Shown one piece after another: positions 9,909-19,516 of a DNA stretch of 64,000 bases (its first letter is position 1; every line of letters begins with the position of its first letter). The translations under genes were made by a program, and so were the position numbers. The notes under the pieces were generated by a model that worked only from the letters and a program-made list of their open reading frames with translations, did not search any database and was not told the DNA's origin. The DNA comes from Hyphomicrobiaceae bacterium (lineage in GTDB: Bacteria; Pseudomonadota; Alphaproteobacteria; Rhizobiales; Hyphomicrobiaceae): the NCBI GenBank assembly GCA_022844225.1, contig JALHMC010000006.1, positions 62,001 through 126,000 of the forward strand. The letters are read 5' to 3'.

Positions 9909-10343
9909 TCAGCCGAGCCAGAGGTAGGCCTTGGCCAGCACCACATAGCGCAGCGTCTTGGCGATGCCGACGAGCGTGACGAAGATCAAGAACCGCTCTC
10001 GCATGACGCCGGCTGCGACCGTGATGGGGTCGCCGATGATCGGCACCCAGCTCAGCAGCAACGACCAGCGGCCGTAGCGTGCATAGCGTGCCTGCGCTTT
10101 GGCTAGACCCACTTCCGAGACCGGAAACCAGCGGCGGCCCTTGAACCGCTCAAGGCCGCGCCCAAGCCACCAGTTGACGACCGAGCCGAGCACATTCCCG
10201 ACGCTCGCGACAGCCACGAGAGCCCATGCCGAATGGCTTCGCTGGGCCAAGAGAGCGACGAGAACACTTTCTGACTGCGCCGGAATGATCGTGGCCGCGA
10301 GAAATGCCGCCGCGAACAGGCCCACATAGACTGTGACCTCCAT
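9909..10343 (-). CDS. YqaA family membrane protein (DedA/SNARE-associated type)
   Basis: LFAAAFLAATIIPAQSESVLVALLAQ, VGNVLGSVVNWWLGRG. Confidence 0.85.
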   Translation of the reverse strand: MEVTVYVGLFAAAFLAATIIPAQSESVLVALLAQRSHSAWALVAVASVGNVLGSVVNWWLGRGLERFKGRRWFPVSEVGLAKAQARYARYGRWSLLLSWVPIIGDPITVAAGVMRERFLIFVTLVGIAKTLRYVVLAKAYLWLG

Positions 10344-10449
10344 GGCTGGTGACCTGATGACCTCGCTTGCCCCGGATCTTCTCCTATCGCATCCTCAGCT
10401 CCGTGACGACGCCCCTCGTGATCACAGGAGCCCGCCCGTGTCCCTTCCT

Positions 10450-11334
10450 ATGCCCCCGCGCGGCGTCGTGCCGCCGATGACGACCCCGTTCGCGAAGAAC
10501 GGCGACTTGGCCCTCCAGCACCTGAAGGCACAGGTCGATTGGCTCGTGGCAGCCGGCTGCACGGGCGTTGCCGCAGGCGGCTCGACCGGCGAAGGCCACA
10601 CCCTCGACCGCGAGGAGTATCGTGACCTGATCGCCGCCGCGACGGAGGCCGCTGCGGGACGTATCCCGGTGGTCGCCGGCATCATCGTCGACTCGACGCG
10701 CGATGCGATTTTGCGCGGCAAGATCGCCAAGGATACGAAGGGCGTGTGCGCGCTTCAGGTGACGCCGGTGCATTATCTGTTCCGGCCAACCGACGATGCG
10801 ATGGTCGATCATTTTCGTGCCATGGCGGCTGAGACGAATATGCCGATCATCATCTACAACGTGATCCCGTGGAGCTACCTCTCGCCGGCGCTGCTCGTGC
10901 GGATCATGACGGAGGTGCCGCTGGTCGTCGGCGTCAAGCAGTCGGCCGGCGATCTCAAGCTGTTCGCCGATCTGATGCTGATGGCGCCGGAGAAATGCAT
11001 CTATTCTGCCGTCGACGCGCTGCTCTACCTTTCGTATGCGCTCGGTGCCTACGGTTCTATCGCGGCGCTGCCGGCTGCGGCCCCGCATGCCTCGGTGAAG
11101 GTCTGGGACGCGGTGCAGAAGGGCGATCACAAAACGGCGCTCGATCTCCACAAGAAGCTGCTCGTCCTCTGGAATGCGATGATCGCCGATAATCTCCCGG
11201 CCGCAACCCGGTATGCGCAGGAGTTGCAAGGCCTCCCAATGGGCACCTTCCCGCGCGCGCCGATGCCTATTGCAACCGAGCAGCAACGTGTGGCCATCAG
11301 GAAAGCGCTCGATGGGCTGGGGGCGTTGCGCTGA
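10450..11334 (+). CDS. Dihydrodipicolinate synthase family protein
   Basis: GVVPPMTTPFAKNG, GGSTGEGHTLDREEY, IIYNVIP, GVKQSAGD; start may be GTG 10438. Confidence 0.9.
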   Translation: MPPRGVVPPMTTPFAKNGDLALQHLKAQVDWLVAAGCTGVAAGGSTGEGHTLDREEYRDLIAAATEAAAGRIPVVAGIIVDSTRDAILRGKIAKDTKGVCALQVTPVHYLFRPTDDAMVDHFRAMAAETNMPIIIYNVIPWSYLSPALLVRIMTEVPLVVGVKQSAGDLKLFADLMLMAPEKCIYSAVDALLYLSYALGAYGSIAALPAAAPHASVKVWDAVQKGDHKTALDLHKKLLVLWNAMIADNLPAATRYAQELQGLPMGTFPRAPMPIATEQQRVAIRKALDGLGALR

Positions 11335-11376
11335 CGCACCGGGTTCGGGGCGCTGCACATCATAGGAGCGGATCGC

Positions 11377-12600
11377 ATGGTCACGGCACCGCACGAGGAC
11401 ATATCGAGCTACCGGCGCAATGTGCCGGTGCTGGCGTTCGCCCAGGGACTGTTCATGACCGTCCAGTCGATGGGGACGGTCACGCTGCCGCTCGCTGCTC
11501 TCGCGATGCTGGAGCCCAAGTGGCACTGGCTGGCCACGATGCCGCTTTTCCTCAATCACGCCGGCATCATGGCGCTTACGATCCCGGCTTCGCTGTTCAT
11601 GGCGCGTGTCGGCCGGCGCGCGGGGTTCACGGTTGGCGCCTGCCTCTCGATTTCGTTCGGCGTGCTAGCCGCCCTTGCCGTGCTCTGGCGCAGTTTCGAG
11701 CTCCTCTGCTTTGCGGCTTTTCTCAAAGGTTCGGCAGCCGCCTTCGCGCACTACTATCGATTCGCGGCCGCCGACGTGTCGCCCGTGCTCCTGAAGCCGC
11801 GGGCGATCAGCTATGTGATGGCGGGTGGTGTCGCGGCGGGCTTCATCGGGCCGGAACTTGCCAAGGCCACCGTCGACTGGTTCGCACCGGTCACGTTCAT
11901 GGGGATCTTCGTCGCCCTGTCGCTCGTCGCTGCTGCAAGCCTCCTGCTGCTGCAGACGCTCGCGATCCCGCCCCTCACCGCCACCGAGAAAGCCAAGGGC
12001 GGCCGACCTCTTGCCGAGATCGCGCGCCAGCCGGCCTTCATCACGGCCGTCATGTCGTCCATGTTCGGCTATGCGGTAATGACGCTGGTCATGACTTCGA
12101 CGCCGCTCGCCATGGTCGCCTGCGGCTACGGCTTCCGGGAGAGCGCGACGGTGATCCAGTGGCACATCATTGCGATGTTCCTGCCGTCGTTCTTCACCGG
12201 CCACCTGATCCAGCGGATCGGTGTGCTGCCCGTCATCGCGATTGGCGCCATCACTCAGGTCGGCTGTGCGATCATCAATTTGTCGGGGATCGACTTCTGG
12301 AACTTCCTCTTCGCCAATGTGCTCGTCGGCCTCGGCTGGAATTTCACCTATGTCGGCGGTACGACGCTCCTGACGCGCACCTACGAGCCGATCGAACGCG
12401 CCAAGGTCCAGGCCGCCCATGATTTCACCGTCTATGCAACGACGGCGACCGCAGCCCTTTTCTCGGGAGTGATGCACGCCTCGGCCGGTTGGCTCGTCAT
12501 CAACGTCGCCACGCTTCCGCTGATGCTCACGATCGTGCTCGCAACACTGTGGCTCGCCCAGCGGGAACGGATGGGGCGAGCCGAGCCCAGCCGGACCTGA
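11377..12600 (+). CDS. MFS transporter
   Basis: About 12 hydrophobic segments. Confidence 0.8.
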   Translation: MVTAPHEDISSYRRNVPVLAFAQGLFMTVQSMGTVTLPLAALAMLEPKWHWLATMPLFLNHAGIMALTIPASLFMARVGRRAGFTVGACLSISFGVLAALAVLWRSFELLCFAAFLKGSAAAFAHYYRFAAADVSPVLLKPRAISYVMAGGVAAGFIGPELAKATVDWFAPVTFMGIFVALSLVAAASLLLLQTLAIPPLTATEKAKGGRPLAEIARQPAFITAVMSSMFGYAVMTLVMTSTPLAMVACGYGFRESATVIQWHIIAMFLPSFFTGHLIQRIGVLPVIAIGAITQVGCAIINLSGIDFWNFLFANVLVGLGWNFTYVGGTTLLTRTYEPIERAKVQAAHDFTVYATTATAALFSGVMHASAGWLVINVATLPLMLTIVLATLWLAQRERMGRAEPSRT

Positions 12601-12626
12601 GCTGGAAGGCTGCCACCTGCCAGCTC
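12599..12626 (+). terminator. 7-bp hairpin overlapping the MFS stop codon
   Basis: gagctgg (12599-12605) / ccagctc (12620-12626); no U-tract. Confidence 0.3.
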
Positions 12627-12708
12627 GGTCCTTTGCCTTGGCCCCAGAGCGCAGGCCGGCTAGGCTCACGCGAATCCTTTTGCGCACGCCTGATCCGAGG
12701 GAACTGCC

Positions 12709-13812
12709 ATGAAAACCCGCGCCGCCGTACTCACCGAGGTCAACAAGCCGCTCCAGATCATGGAACTGGAGCAGGAAGGACCGAAAGCCGGCGAGGTGCG
12801 CGTCAAGGTGAAGGCCGCCGGCGTCTGCATGTCCGACTGGCACATCATGATCGGCGACTGGCCGCTGCCGCTGCCGATGGTCCTCGGCCACGAAGCTGCT
12901 GGCATCATCGACGAGGTCGGCCCTGGCGTCACCAGCGTCAAAAAGGGTGACCACGTTATCTTCTCGTTCCGCTCGAACTGCGGCCACTGCGCCTACTGCT
13001 CGAAGGGACGCACGGTGCTTTGCATCGGCTTCAACGACACGCCACGCTGGGGCATGCACGACGGCACCAGCCGCGTGAAGCTCAATGGCGAGCCGGTCAA
13101 CGTGATGGCGCGCATCGGCACGTTCACCGAATACTCGGTCTGCCCTGTCGATCAGGTCGTGAAAGTCCGCGAGGACCTGCCCTGGACGCACGCGGCGATC
13201 ATCGGCTGCTCGGTCGCGACCGGCGTCGGCGCCGTGATCCGTCATGCGAAGGTGGAGGCGGGCTCGACGGTGCTCGTGGTCGGCTGCGGCGGCGTCGGGC
13301 TCAATGTCATCCAGGGCGCGCGGCTCGCTGGCGCAAAGACGATCATCGCCTGCGATCTCCTCGACAATAAATTGCAGATGGCCACCAACTTCGGCGCGAC
13401 GCACATCGTCAACGGCAAGCGGCAGGACGTGATCAAGACGGTGAAGGAGATCACCGGCGGCCTCGGCGTGGACTACGCCTTCGACGCCATCGGCACCGAG
13501 CCGACGGTTCTGCAGATCGTCGATTCCCTCGCCCCTGCCGGACATGCCGTCATCGTCGGCATTCCAGCGTTCTCCACGCGCGCACCGATCGCGCCACATC
13601 TCATGGTCTACGGCGAGCAGACGCTGTCCGGCACCTACTACGGCTCTGTGCGCCCGGCCGTTGATTTCGGCACCCTCGCGGATCTGTCCATGGATCGAAA
13701 GCTCAATCTCGACGACCTGATCTCACGCACCTACACGTTCGACGAGATCAACGAAGGCTTCCAGTTGATGGCCAAGGGCCAGGTTGCCCGCGGCGTGATC
13801 CTGTTCGATTGA
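12709..13812 (+). CDS. Zn-dependent alcohol dehydrogenase (MDR superfamily)
   Basis: [27 protein letters not shown] structural Zn, [20 protein letters not shown]. Confidence 0.93.
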   Translation: MKTRAAVLTEVNKPLQIMELEQEGPKAGEVRVKVKAAGVCMSDWHIMIGDWPLPLPMVLGHEAAGIIDEVGPGVTSVKKGDHVIFSFRSNCGHCAYCSKGRTVLCIGFNDTPRWGMHDGTSRVKLNGEPVNVMARIGTFTEYSVCPVDQVVKVREDLPWTHAAIIGCSVATGVGAVIRHAKVEAGSTVLVVGCGGVGLNVIQGARLAGAKTIIACDLLDNKLQMATNFGATHIVNGKRQDVIKTVKEITGGLGVDYAFDAIGTEPTVLQIVDSLAPAGHAVIVGIPAFSTRAPIAPHLMVYGEQTLSGTYYGSVRPAVDFGTLADLSMDRKLNLDDLISRTYTFDEINEGFQLMAKGQVARGVILFD

Positions 13813-13820
13813 GCCAGCAC

Positions 13821-14465
13821 ATGCTCATCCTCTACTTCACGCCCGAGACGTGCTCGCTCGCGACGCACATCGCTCTGGAAGACGCCGGAGCCGCCTATGA
13901 GCTGCGCCGAGTCGACTTCGCGGCGACACAGCAGCAATCCCCAGCATATACCGCGATCAATCCCAAGGCCCGGGTACCGGCCTTGGTGACGTCGCGCGGC
14001 GTTCTCACGGAAACGCCGGCGATGCTCGCCTTTGTCGCGCAGAGCTACCCGGCGGCACGGCTAGCCCCCATCGACGACCCGTTCGCTTTCGCCGAGGTCC
14101 AGGCCTTCAACAGCTATCTCTGCTCAACGGTGCACGTTGCTCATGCCCACCGAATGCGCGGCTATCGATGGGTCGATGACCCTGCCGCCATCGCGGCCAT
14201 GCAGAGAAAGGTGCCCCAATCGGTTGGCGCCTGCTTCGATCTGATCGAGCGTCATATGTTGAAAGGCCCATGGGTGATGGGCGACGCCTACACCATAGCG
14301 GACCCTTACCTCTTCACGCTGGCCCGCTGGCTCGAGAAGGACGGCGTTGATACGGCGCGGCTCCCGCGTGTCATGGAGCACCGCGCACGCATGGCTGCCC
14401 GATCGCAGGCGGCCAAAGCTCTAGCCGACGAGATGGCGGCACCTATCGGAACACCTCCGGCATGA
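13821..14465 (+). CDS. Glutathione S-transferase family protein
   Basis: MLILYFTPETCSLATHIALEDAG; C-terminal DPYLFTLARWL. Confidence 0.88.
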   Translation: MLILYFTPETCSLATHIALEDAGAAYELRRVDFAATQQQSPAYTAINPKARVPALVTSRGVLTETPAMLAFVAQSYPAARLAPIDDPFAFAEVQAFNSYLCSTVHVAHAHRMRGYRWVDDPAAIAAMQRKVPQSVGACFDLIERHMLKGPWVMGDAYTIADPYLFTLARWLEKDGVDTARLPRVMEHRARMAARSQAAKALADEMAAPIGTPPA

Positions 14466-15040
14466 AGCTCGCGATCGTCTCCGACATCCACGCCGACGCG
14501 AAGGCACTCCGGCGCGTCTTCGATGACATGCCGTCCGTCGATCGGGTGCTGTGCGCGGGCGATGCGTGCAGCGATTATCGCTTCTGCCCGGAGACGGTGG
14601 AGATACTGCTCGAGGTCGGCGCCCAATGCATCCAGGGCAACCACGAGCATGTGCTGTTCGGCGGCCAGAACCCCGGCTATCTCGCCAAATGCCGCGCACA
14701 ATACGATCACGCGCTGCTCGACGTTCTGGCCGAGGCGCCGCACTCTTTCGATCTCGAGGCGGCGGGTGCCCGCGTGCACATGATCCATGCGACGCCGTGG
14801 AGCCCGTTCTCCGGCTACATCAACCCGGGCAGTCCCAAGCTCGCCCAGTTCGCGTCGCTGCCGTATGACTTCGTGATCCTCGGCCACACCCATGTGCCGA
14901 TGGTCGAGCGCGCCGGAAGTGTCACCGTCATCAATCCCGGCTCGCCCTCGCAGCCGCGTGACGGTGACCGGCGCGGGGCCTATGCCGTACTCGATCTCGA
15001 AACCCGCGAGGCCACGATCCACCGCGTTCGCCTGGATTGA
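14462..15040 (+). CDS. Metallophosphoesterase, YfcE family
   Basis: VSDIHADAKAL, GDACSDY, GNHEHV, GHTHVPM, NPGSPSQPR; ATGA overlap with GST. Confidence 0.9.
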   Translation: MKLAIVSDIHADAKALRRVFDDMPSVDRVLCAGDACSDYRFCPETVEILLEVGAQCIQGNHEHVLFGGQNPGYLAKCRAQYDHALLDVLAEAPHSFDLEAAGARVHMIHATPWSPFSGYINPGSPKLAQFASLPYDFVILGHTHVPMVERAGSVTVINPGSPSQPRDGDRRGAYAVLDLETREATIHRVRLD

Positions 15041-15065
15041 TACCGCCTGAGCATCTGGCGGGTAT
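15040..15065 (+). terminator. Hairpin at the stop codon of the phosphoesterase gene
   Basis: ataccgcc (15040-15047) / ggcgggtat (15057-15065), one bulge. Confidence 0.35.
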
Positions 15066-15118
15066 GCGCCTTCCCCTGCTAGGCTCAGTGGCGACGACAG
15101 CAGCGGAGCCCCACGTCC

Positions 15119-16099
15119 ATGCAGTATACACAGCTCGGCCGAACGAGCCTCCGTGTTTCGGTCGCCGGGCTCGGATGCGGCGGCAACAGCCGGCTGGGGC
15201 TCGGTCGCGGAAAGAGCGACGCTGAGGCCATCGCGCTGGTACGCGCCGCCCGCGACGAGGGCGTCACGTTTTTCGATACCGCCGAGGTCTATGGCACCGA
15301 GCACATCATCGGCGAGGCGTTCTCGCCGTCGGAGCGCGCGGAGGTCGTGGTCTCGACCAAGAGCCGCATCCTCAAGGGAAGCGAGCGCATGACCGCCGCG
15401 GAGGTGGTGGCCAATCTCGACGCCTCGCTGAAACGGCTCAAATGCGAGCGCGTCGAGGTGTTCTTGTTCCACGGTGTCGCGCCGGCACACTACGACTATG
15501 TTCGCGAGGTGCTGGCGCCGGCGCTCCTCGCCGAGAAGCAGAAGGGCAAGATCGGCCATCTTGGCCTCAGCGAGACAGGCCCCAACGATCCCGAGCACGA
15601 GATGTTGCGGCGCGCGCTCGACGATCCGCTGTGGGAGGTGGGCATGCTCGCCTTTCACATGATGAACCAGAATGCCCGCGCGAATATCTTTCCACGAGCG
15701 ATGGCGCAGGGTTTTGGGACGCTTCTGATGTTCGTTGTTCGTAATATCTTCTCGAAACCGGGACTGCTCGCGGAGACCATGCGCGGCCTCGCCGCCGAGG
15801 GGAAGGTGCCGGCAGAGCTGGCGGCGAGGGAGAACCCGCTAGATTTCCTCATCCACCCCGGTGGGGCATCCTCGCTGCTCGATGCCGCCTATCGCTTCGC
15901 GCGCCACGAGCCGGGGGCTAATGTCGTTTTGTTCGGCACGAGCGACATTGCTCACATGAAAACAAATGTCGCTTCGATTCTGGCGCCGCCTCTGCCAGCG
16001 GTCGACGTGGCTCGCCTCTACGACCTGTTCGGCCACTTGACCGGTGTCGGGCTGGATTTGCCGGATCACATCAAGCCGCAAGCGAAGACGGCGCCATAG
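15119..16099 (+). CDS. Aldo/keto reductase
   Basis: MQYTQLGRTSLRVSVAGLGCGG, FFDTAEVYGTE, VVVSTKS. Confidence 0.92.
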   Translation: MQYTQLGRTSLRVSVAGLGCGGNSRLGLGRGKSDAEAIALVRAARDEGVTFFDTAEVYGTEHIIGEAFSPSERAEVVVSTKSRILKGSERMTAAEVVANLDASLKRLKCERVEVFLFHGVAPAHYDYVREVLAPALLAEKQKGKIGHLGLSETGPNDPEHEMLRRALDDPLWEVGMLAFHMMNQNARANIFPRAMAQGFGTLLMFVVRNIFSKPGLLAETMRGLAAEGKVPAELAARENPLDFLIHPGGASSLLDAAYRFARHEPGANVVLFGTSDIAHMKTNVASILAPPLPAVDVARLYDLFGHLTGVGLDLPDHIKPQAKTAP

Positions 16100-16281
16100 T
16101 GATCCATGTACGAGGCAGGGTACGCGAGGGGGAGACGATGAAGGTCGATGCCCGACATGGCAGCCCTGCCGTTTTTCCCGCTGCTTGCGGCGCAAGGCAC
16201 GCAGCAAAGGACCCTGTCTTCGGATCCGCCTGGCTGACGGGCACCGTGCACGTCGCCTTCATTCGCTTCGCGGCATAAGCG

Positions 16282-17301
16282 ATGGCGCTCGGATCGACAG
16301 GCACCGCGGCACCGGCAGGGGGCAGGCTCGCCAACATTGGGCTTGCCATCGCGCCCATCGTTTTTCTGCTGTTCTGGTCGGCGGGATTTCCGTTTGCCAA
16401 AATCATCCTGCAATACGCCGAGCCGCTCACCGCGCTTGCGACGCGCTACCTCATCGTGCTGGTGGTGATGGTGGGCATTGCGCTTGTCATGCGGCCGCCG
16501 ATGCCGCGCACGCTGGGACAGCTCGGCCACATGCTGGTCAGCTCCGCGCTGCTGCAGATCGGCTATTTCGGTGCCTGCTGGTACGCGTTCTGGCTCGGCA
16601 CCTCGAGCGGCACAGTGGCGCTGATTCTGTCGTTACAGCCGATTGTCGTCTCGGTGCTCGCCCCTGGACTGATCGGCGAGCGCGTGCGGGCAATCCAATG
16701 GGTCGGACTGGCACTCGGCATCGCGGGTGCCGCAGCCGTCATCCTGGCGCGACTTCAGGTCGAGACAGTTTCAGCCCTCGAGTACGGCTTGGTTCTTGCA
16801 GCACTAGCCTCGATCACGGCGTCGACGCTTTATGAAAAGCGTTTCGTCGCCCCCCACCATCCGGTCACCGTCAGCCTCGTACAGCATCTCGTCGGGGCAG
16901 GTGGCACCGCATGGCTCGCGGTTGCCCTCGAGACGTGCCAAGTGCAGTGGACGTTCGAATTCGCTGGGTCGCTGGCGTGGTTCGTCGTCTGCAACTCGCT
17001 CATCGCCGTGAGCCTGCTCCTCTACATGATTCAGAAGGGTGAGGCCGCCCGCGTCTCGGCTCTGTTCTTCCTGGTGCCGCCGACGGCCGCCCTATTGTCT
17101 TGGTTGATGCTTGGAGAGACGATGCCGCTGCTGGCTTGGCCGGGAATGGCGTTGGCGGGCGCCGGCGTCATTCTGGCAACACGACGACCGCGGTTGGGCC
17201 CTCGTGCCGCGAAGGCGGTCGAAAGGCCGTTGCCGCCGCCGCCGCGACCATTCCGTACGCCGGTGGACCCGCTGCTGCCGATTAGCCATCCTCCGCGTTG
17301 A
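16282..17301 (+). CDS. EamA/DMT family transporter
   Basis: 10-TM pattern with duplicated EamA halves. Confidence 0.85.
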   Translation: MALGSTGTAAPAGGRLANIGLAIAPIVFLLFWSAGFPFAKIILQYAEPLTALATRYLIVLVVMVGIALVMRPPMPRTLGQLGHMLVSSALLQIGYFGACWYAFWLGTSSGTVALILSLQPIVVSVLAPGLIGERVRAIQWVGLALGIAGAAAVILARLQVETVSALEYGLVLAALASITASTLYEKRFVAPHHPVTVSLVQHLVGAGGTAWLAVALETCQVQWTFEFAGSLAWFVVCNSLIAVSLLLYMIQKGEAARVSALFFLVPPTAALLSWLMLGETMPLLAWPGMALAGAGVILATRRPRLGPRAAKAVERPLPPPPRPFRTPVDPLLPISHPPR

Positions 17302-17351
17302 TCCGGGCTGCTATGCTCGGGAGCGAGCACGAGCCGTAGCCGGATGAGACG

Positions 17352-18011
17352 ATGACCAAGCTGAAAACTGTTGATCTGCACTTGCCAGCCACGCGCGAGG
17401 ATTTGGCCAAGCTCGAGATCGGAACTGTGGTCTATCTCTCGGGCCGCGTTCATACCGCTCGCGAGGGCGTCTACAAGCGCGCCGTCGAGGAGCACGCCAA
17501 CGTCCCCGATGCGATCGGTACGGCGAGCTTCCACTGTTCGCCCGCTGCCTCCGTCGGTCCCAATGGCGAGCTGACGGTTGGCGCCGTGACCGCCACGGCT
17601 TCCTTCCGCTTCGCAAAATGGATCGACGGTTGGCTGGAGCGCTCCGGATGCAACGTCATCATCGGCAAGGGCGGCATGTCGAGCGAGATCTACAAGTCGA
17701 GCTTCCTGCCCCACGGTGCCATTTACTTGACCACTGTCGGCTACGGTACGGGCGCCTTGCTCGGTCGCGGCATCAAGAAAGTCGTCGCCGCGCATTGGCT
17801 GGAAGAAGTGGGAATCGCCCAGGCCATCTGGGTCCTGGACGTCGAGCGCTTCGGACCGTTCCTCGTGGAGAGCGACTTGCAGGGCCGCTCTCTATTCGAG
17901 CGCGAGAACGCGAAGATCGCACCGGGCCTGGAAAAGCTCTATGCAGGCACGCGGCCAGCCACGCTTCGGCGTTTTGGCGAGACCGACGACAAGACTGACG
18001 AGGTTATTTGA
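17352..18011 (+). CDS. Class I fumarate hydratase / tartrate dehydratase beta-subunit family
   Basis: LPATREDLAKLEIGTVVYLSGRVHTAREG, IIGKGGMS, HWLEEVGIAQAIWVLDVERFGPFLV. Confidence 0.88.
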   Translation: MTKLKTVDLHLPATREDLAKLEIGTVVYLSGRVHTAREGVYKRAVEEHANVPDAIGTASFHCSPAASVGPNGELTVGAVTATASFRFAKWIDGWLERSGCNVIIGKGGMSSEIYKSSFLPHGAIYLTTVGYGTGALLGRGIKKVVAAHWLEEVGIAQAIWVLDVERFGPFLVESDLQGRSLFERENAKIAPGLEKLYAGTRPATLRRFGETDDKTDEVI

Positions 18012-18046
18012 GGGGACGCGAGTTGTCGCCCGCATCCGCGGCTAGA

Positions 18047-18187
18047 TCACCACCAGAACGAGAAGCCGGTGCGATAGTACGGGCGGTATCCGTAAGTGCA
18101 ATAGCCGTAATATCCGTAGTGGCTGTAAGAGTAAGTCCGATAATAGTGTGGCCTGTCATAGTATCGGGGAGCATACCCGGCATACTA
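18047..18187 (-). pseudogene. Decayed Tyr-rich tail of a BA14K-like/small secreted protein gene
   Basis: Minus-strand frame reads YAGYAPRYYDRPHYYRTYSYSHYGYYGYCTYGYRPYYRTGFSFWW* with an in-frame TAG at 18187-18185 and no start codon. Confidence 0.6.
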
Positions 18188-18236
18188 ATGAGGCCGATAT
18201 GCGTGCGGTGCGGCTTCACCCGCACCGCCTCATAGC

Positions 18237-18560
18237 TTACCGACCGCGGTTGTTTCCAAATACGCGAGAACGATACGACTCCCCATAGGGGTAGTAGTTG
18301 AACCGCTCCCGGTAGTTGCCATAGCCGTAATAGCGGGGTCCGTAGCTGTAATAACCGGGCCCGCTGCGGTAGCCGTAATGGCGATGGCGCTTGTAGTATT
18401 GATGATTCCGCCAGAGATCGCGGGTGCTATGCACCTTCTCGATCGCTCCCGCCTCTACAGCGAGAGGCTTGCCGATTGAAGGTCCGGCGGCTTGGGCCGG
18501 AGCCCACGCTCCTGCCGTAAGTGTGAATACAAGGCCAACGGCCAGCAATCTCAGTCTCAT
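18237..18560 (-). CDS. Small secreted Gly/Tyr/Arg-rich protein (BA14K-like)
   Basis: MRLRLLAVGLVFTLTAGAWAPAQAA signal peptide, AGAIEKVH motif, then YGYRSGPGYYSYGPRYYGYGNYRER tail; ATG 18560. Confidence 0.75.
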   Translation of the reverse strand: MRLRLLAVGLVFTLTAGAWAPAQAAGPSIGKPLAVEAGAIEKVHSTRDLWRNHQYYKRHRHYGYRSGPGYYSYGPRYYGYGNYRERFNYYPYGESYRSRVFGNNRGR

Positions 18561-18753
18561 CTCGGTCTCCTTTCGAGCAGCTTGCTTCGCTGCGGTCGAC
18601 ATCCCCTGCGGATGCAACGAGGCCGGGACCGAAAAGTTCGGAAATGAACGAGCCTTGAGAGTTTGCCGATTTCACGATGCCGTGAAAGTCCGCCCGCAAT
18701 GGAGATCGGTCACATCAGTCACAATGCGGCCGATCAGCAATAGGTGTCTAAAC

Positions 18754-18777
18754 AGCCTCCAGTTTCAACTGGAGGCT
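18754..18777 (-). terminator. 11-bp perfect hairpin downstream of the Tyr-rich gene
   Basis: agcctccagtt (18754-18764) / aactggaggct (18767-18777), 2-nt loop; minus-strand continuation gtttag. Confidence 0.6.
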
Positions 18778-18948
18778 CTAACGGGCACGATCAACAACGC
18801 CGGTGCCCTCCACGGTGACCGGAGTGCCGGTGCTGCAGATGGTTAGGCCGGTAGACCCGATAAGGCCGGGAAAATTAGTGCTCTCGACTTGCGTGCACAG
18901 CACCGGTCTAAAGTGACTGCGGATTGCCGAACGCGCGCGGTTCCCCGA

Positions 18949-19254
18949 CTACCAGCGGCGATAGTGGTGCCGATGTCTGTAGTGCTTACGATAATACGGG
19001 CGATGGTAGTACCGGCGCTTGTAGTAGTGCCTGGGCCGGTCATAGTAGCCGTAGATTCGCGGCACGCTGTAGCCATAATACGAACGGTAGTGGCGCCGAT
19101 GACGATAATGCACTTGCTCGACGGCGCTTGCTGCCTGGATTTGCCCACTTGTCACGACGGCCGCCGCCGCACCAGCGTTGGCCTGCGATGTCACGCCGCC
19201 GTAGCCGAACGCCGTGGCAATAGCCAACGCCGCGGCCAAGATGAAACGTCTCAT
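18949..19254 (-). CDS. Small secreted Tyr/Arg/His-rich protein
   Basis: MRRFILAAALAIATAFGYGGVTSQANA signal peptide, ASAVEQVH motif, then about 52 aa dominated by Y/R/H. Confidence 0.75.
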   Translation of the reverse strand: MRRFILAAALAIATAFGYGGVTSQANAGAAAAVVTSGQIQAASAVEQVHYRHRRHYRSYYGYSVPRIYGYYDRPRHYYKRRYYHRPYYRKHYRHRHHYRRW

Positions 19255-19516
19255 TTAAGCCTCCAATTCAAATCCTCCCACGCCGGTCTGAGATTAAGTG
19301 AGATCGTCTCCAAAGCAAGACCTTGAACTCTCAATTCTATGGGGGTTGCGCCTTTTTAGTGAACAGAGTGGTCCTGGTAGACCGTAGTACTACCGAATGT
19401 CGGTTGCCCAACGAGCAGGACTTGACGCCACCCGTCGGGCAGCGCCCTATTCAAGGCCGCCGGGCCGCCCGTGTCATGCCCGCAAGCCAGCCGATCAAAG
19501 CCCGAGATGACGTGAG

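Noticed and set aside
11665-13599. 644-aa antisense ORF spanning MFS and alcohol dehydrogenase genes
   Set aside because: Crosses two convincing plus-strand genes and their intergenic gap; composition is typical of antisense artefacts.
18004-18225. 73-aa Thr/Ile-rich minus-strand ORF
   Set aside because: Shifted frame of the decayed Tyr-rich tail, whose own frame carries the family-like composition.
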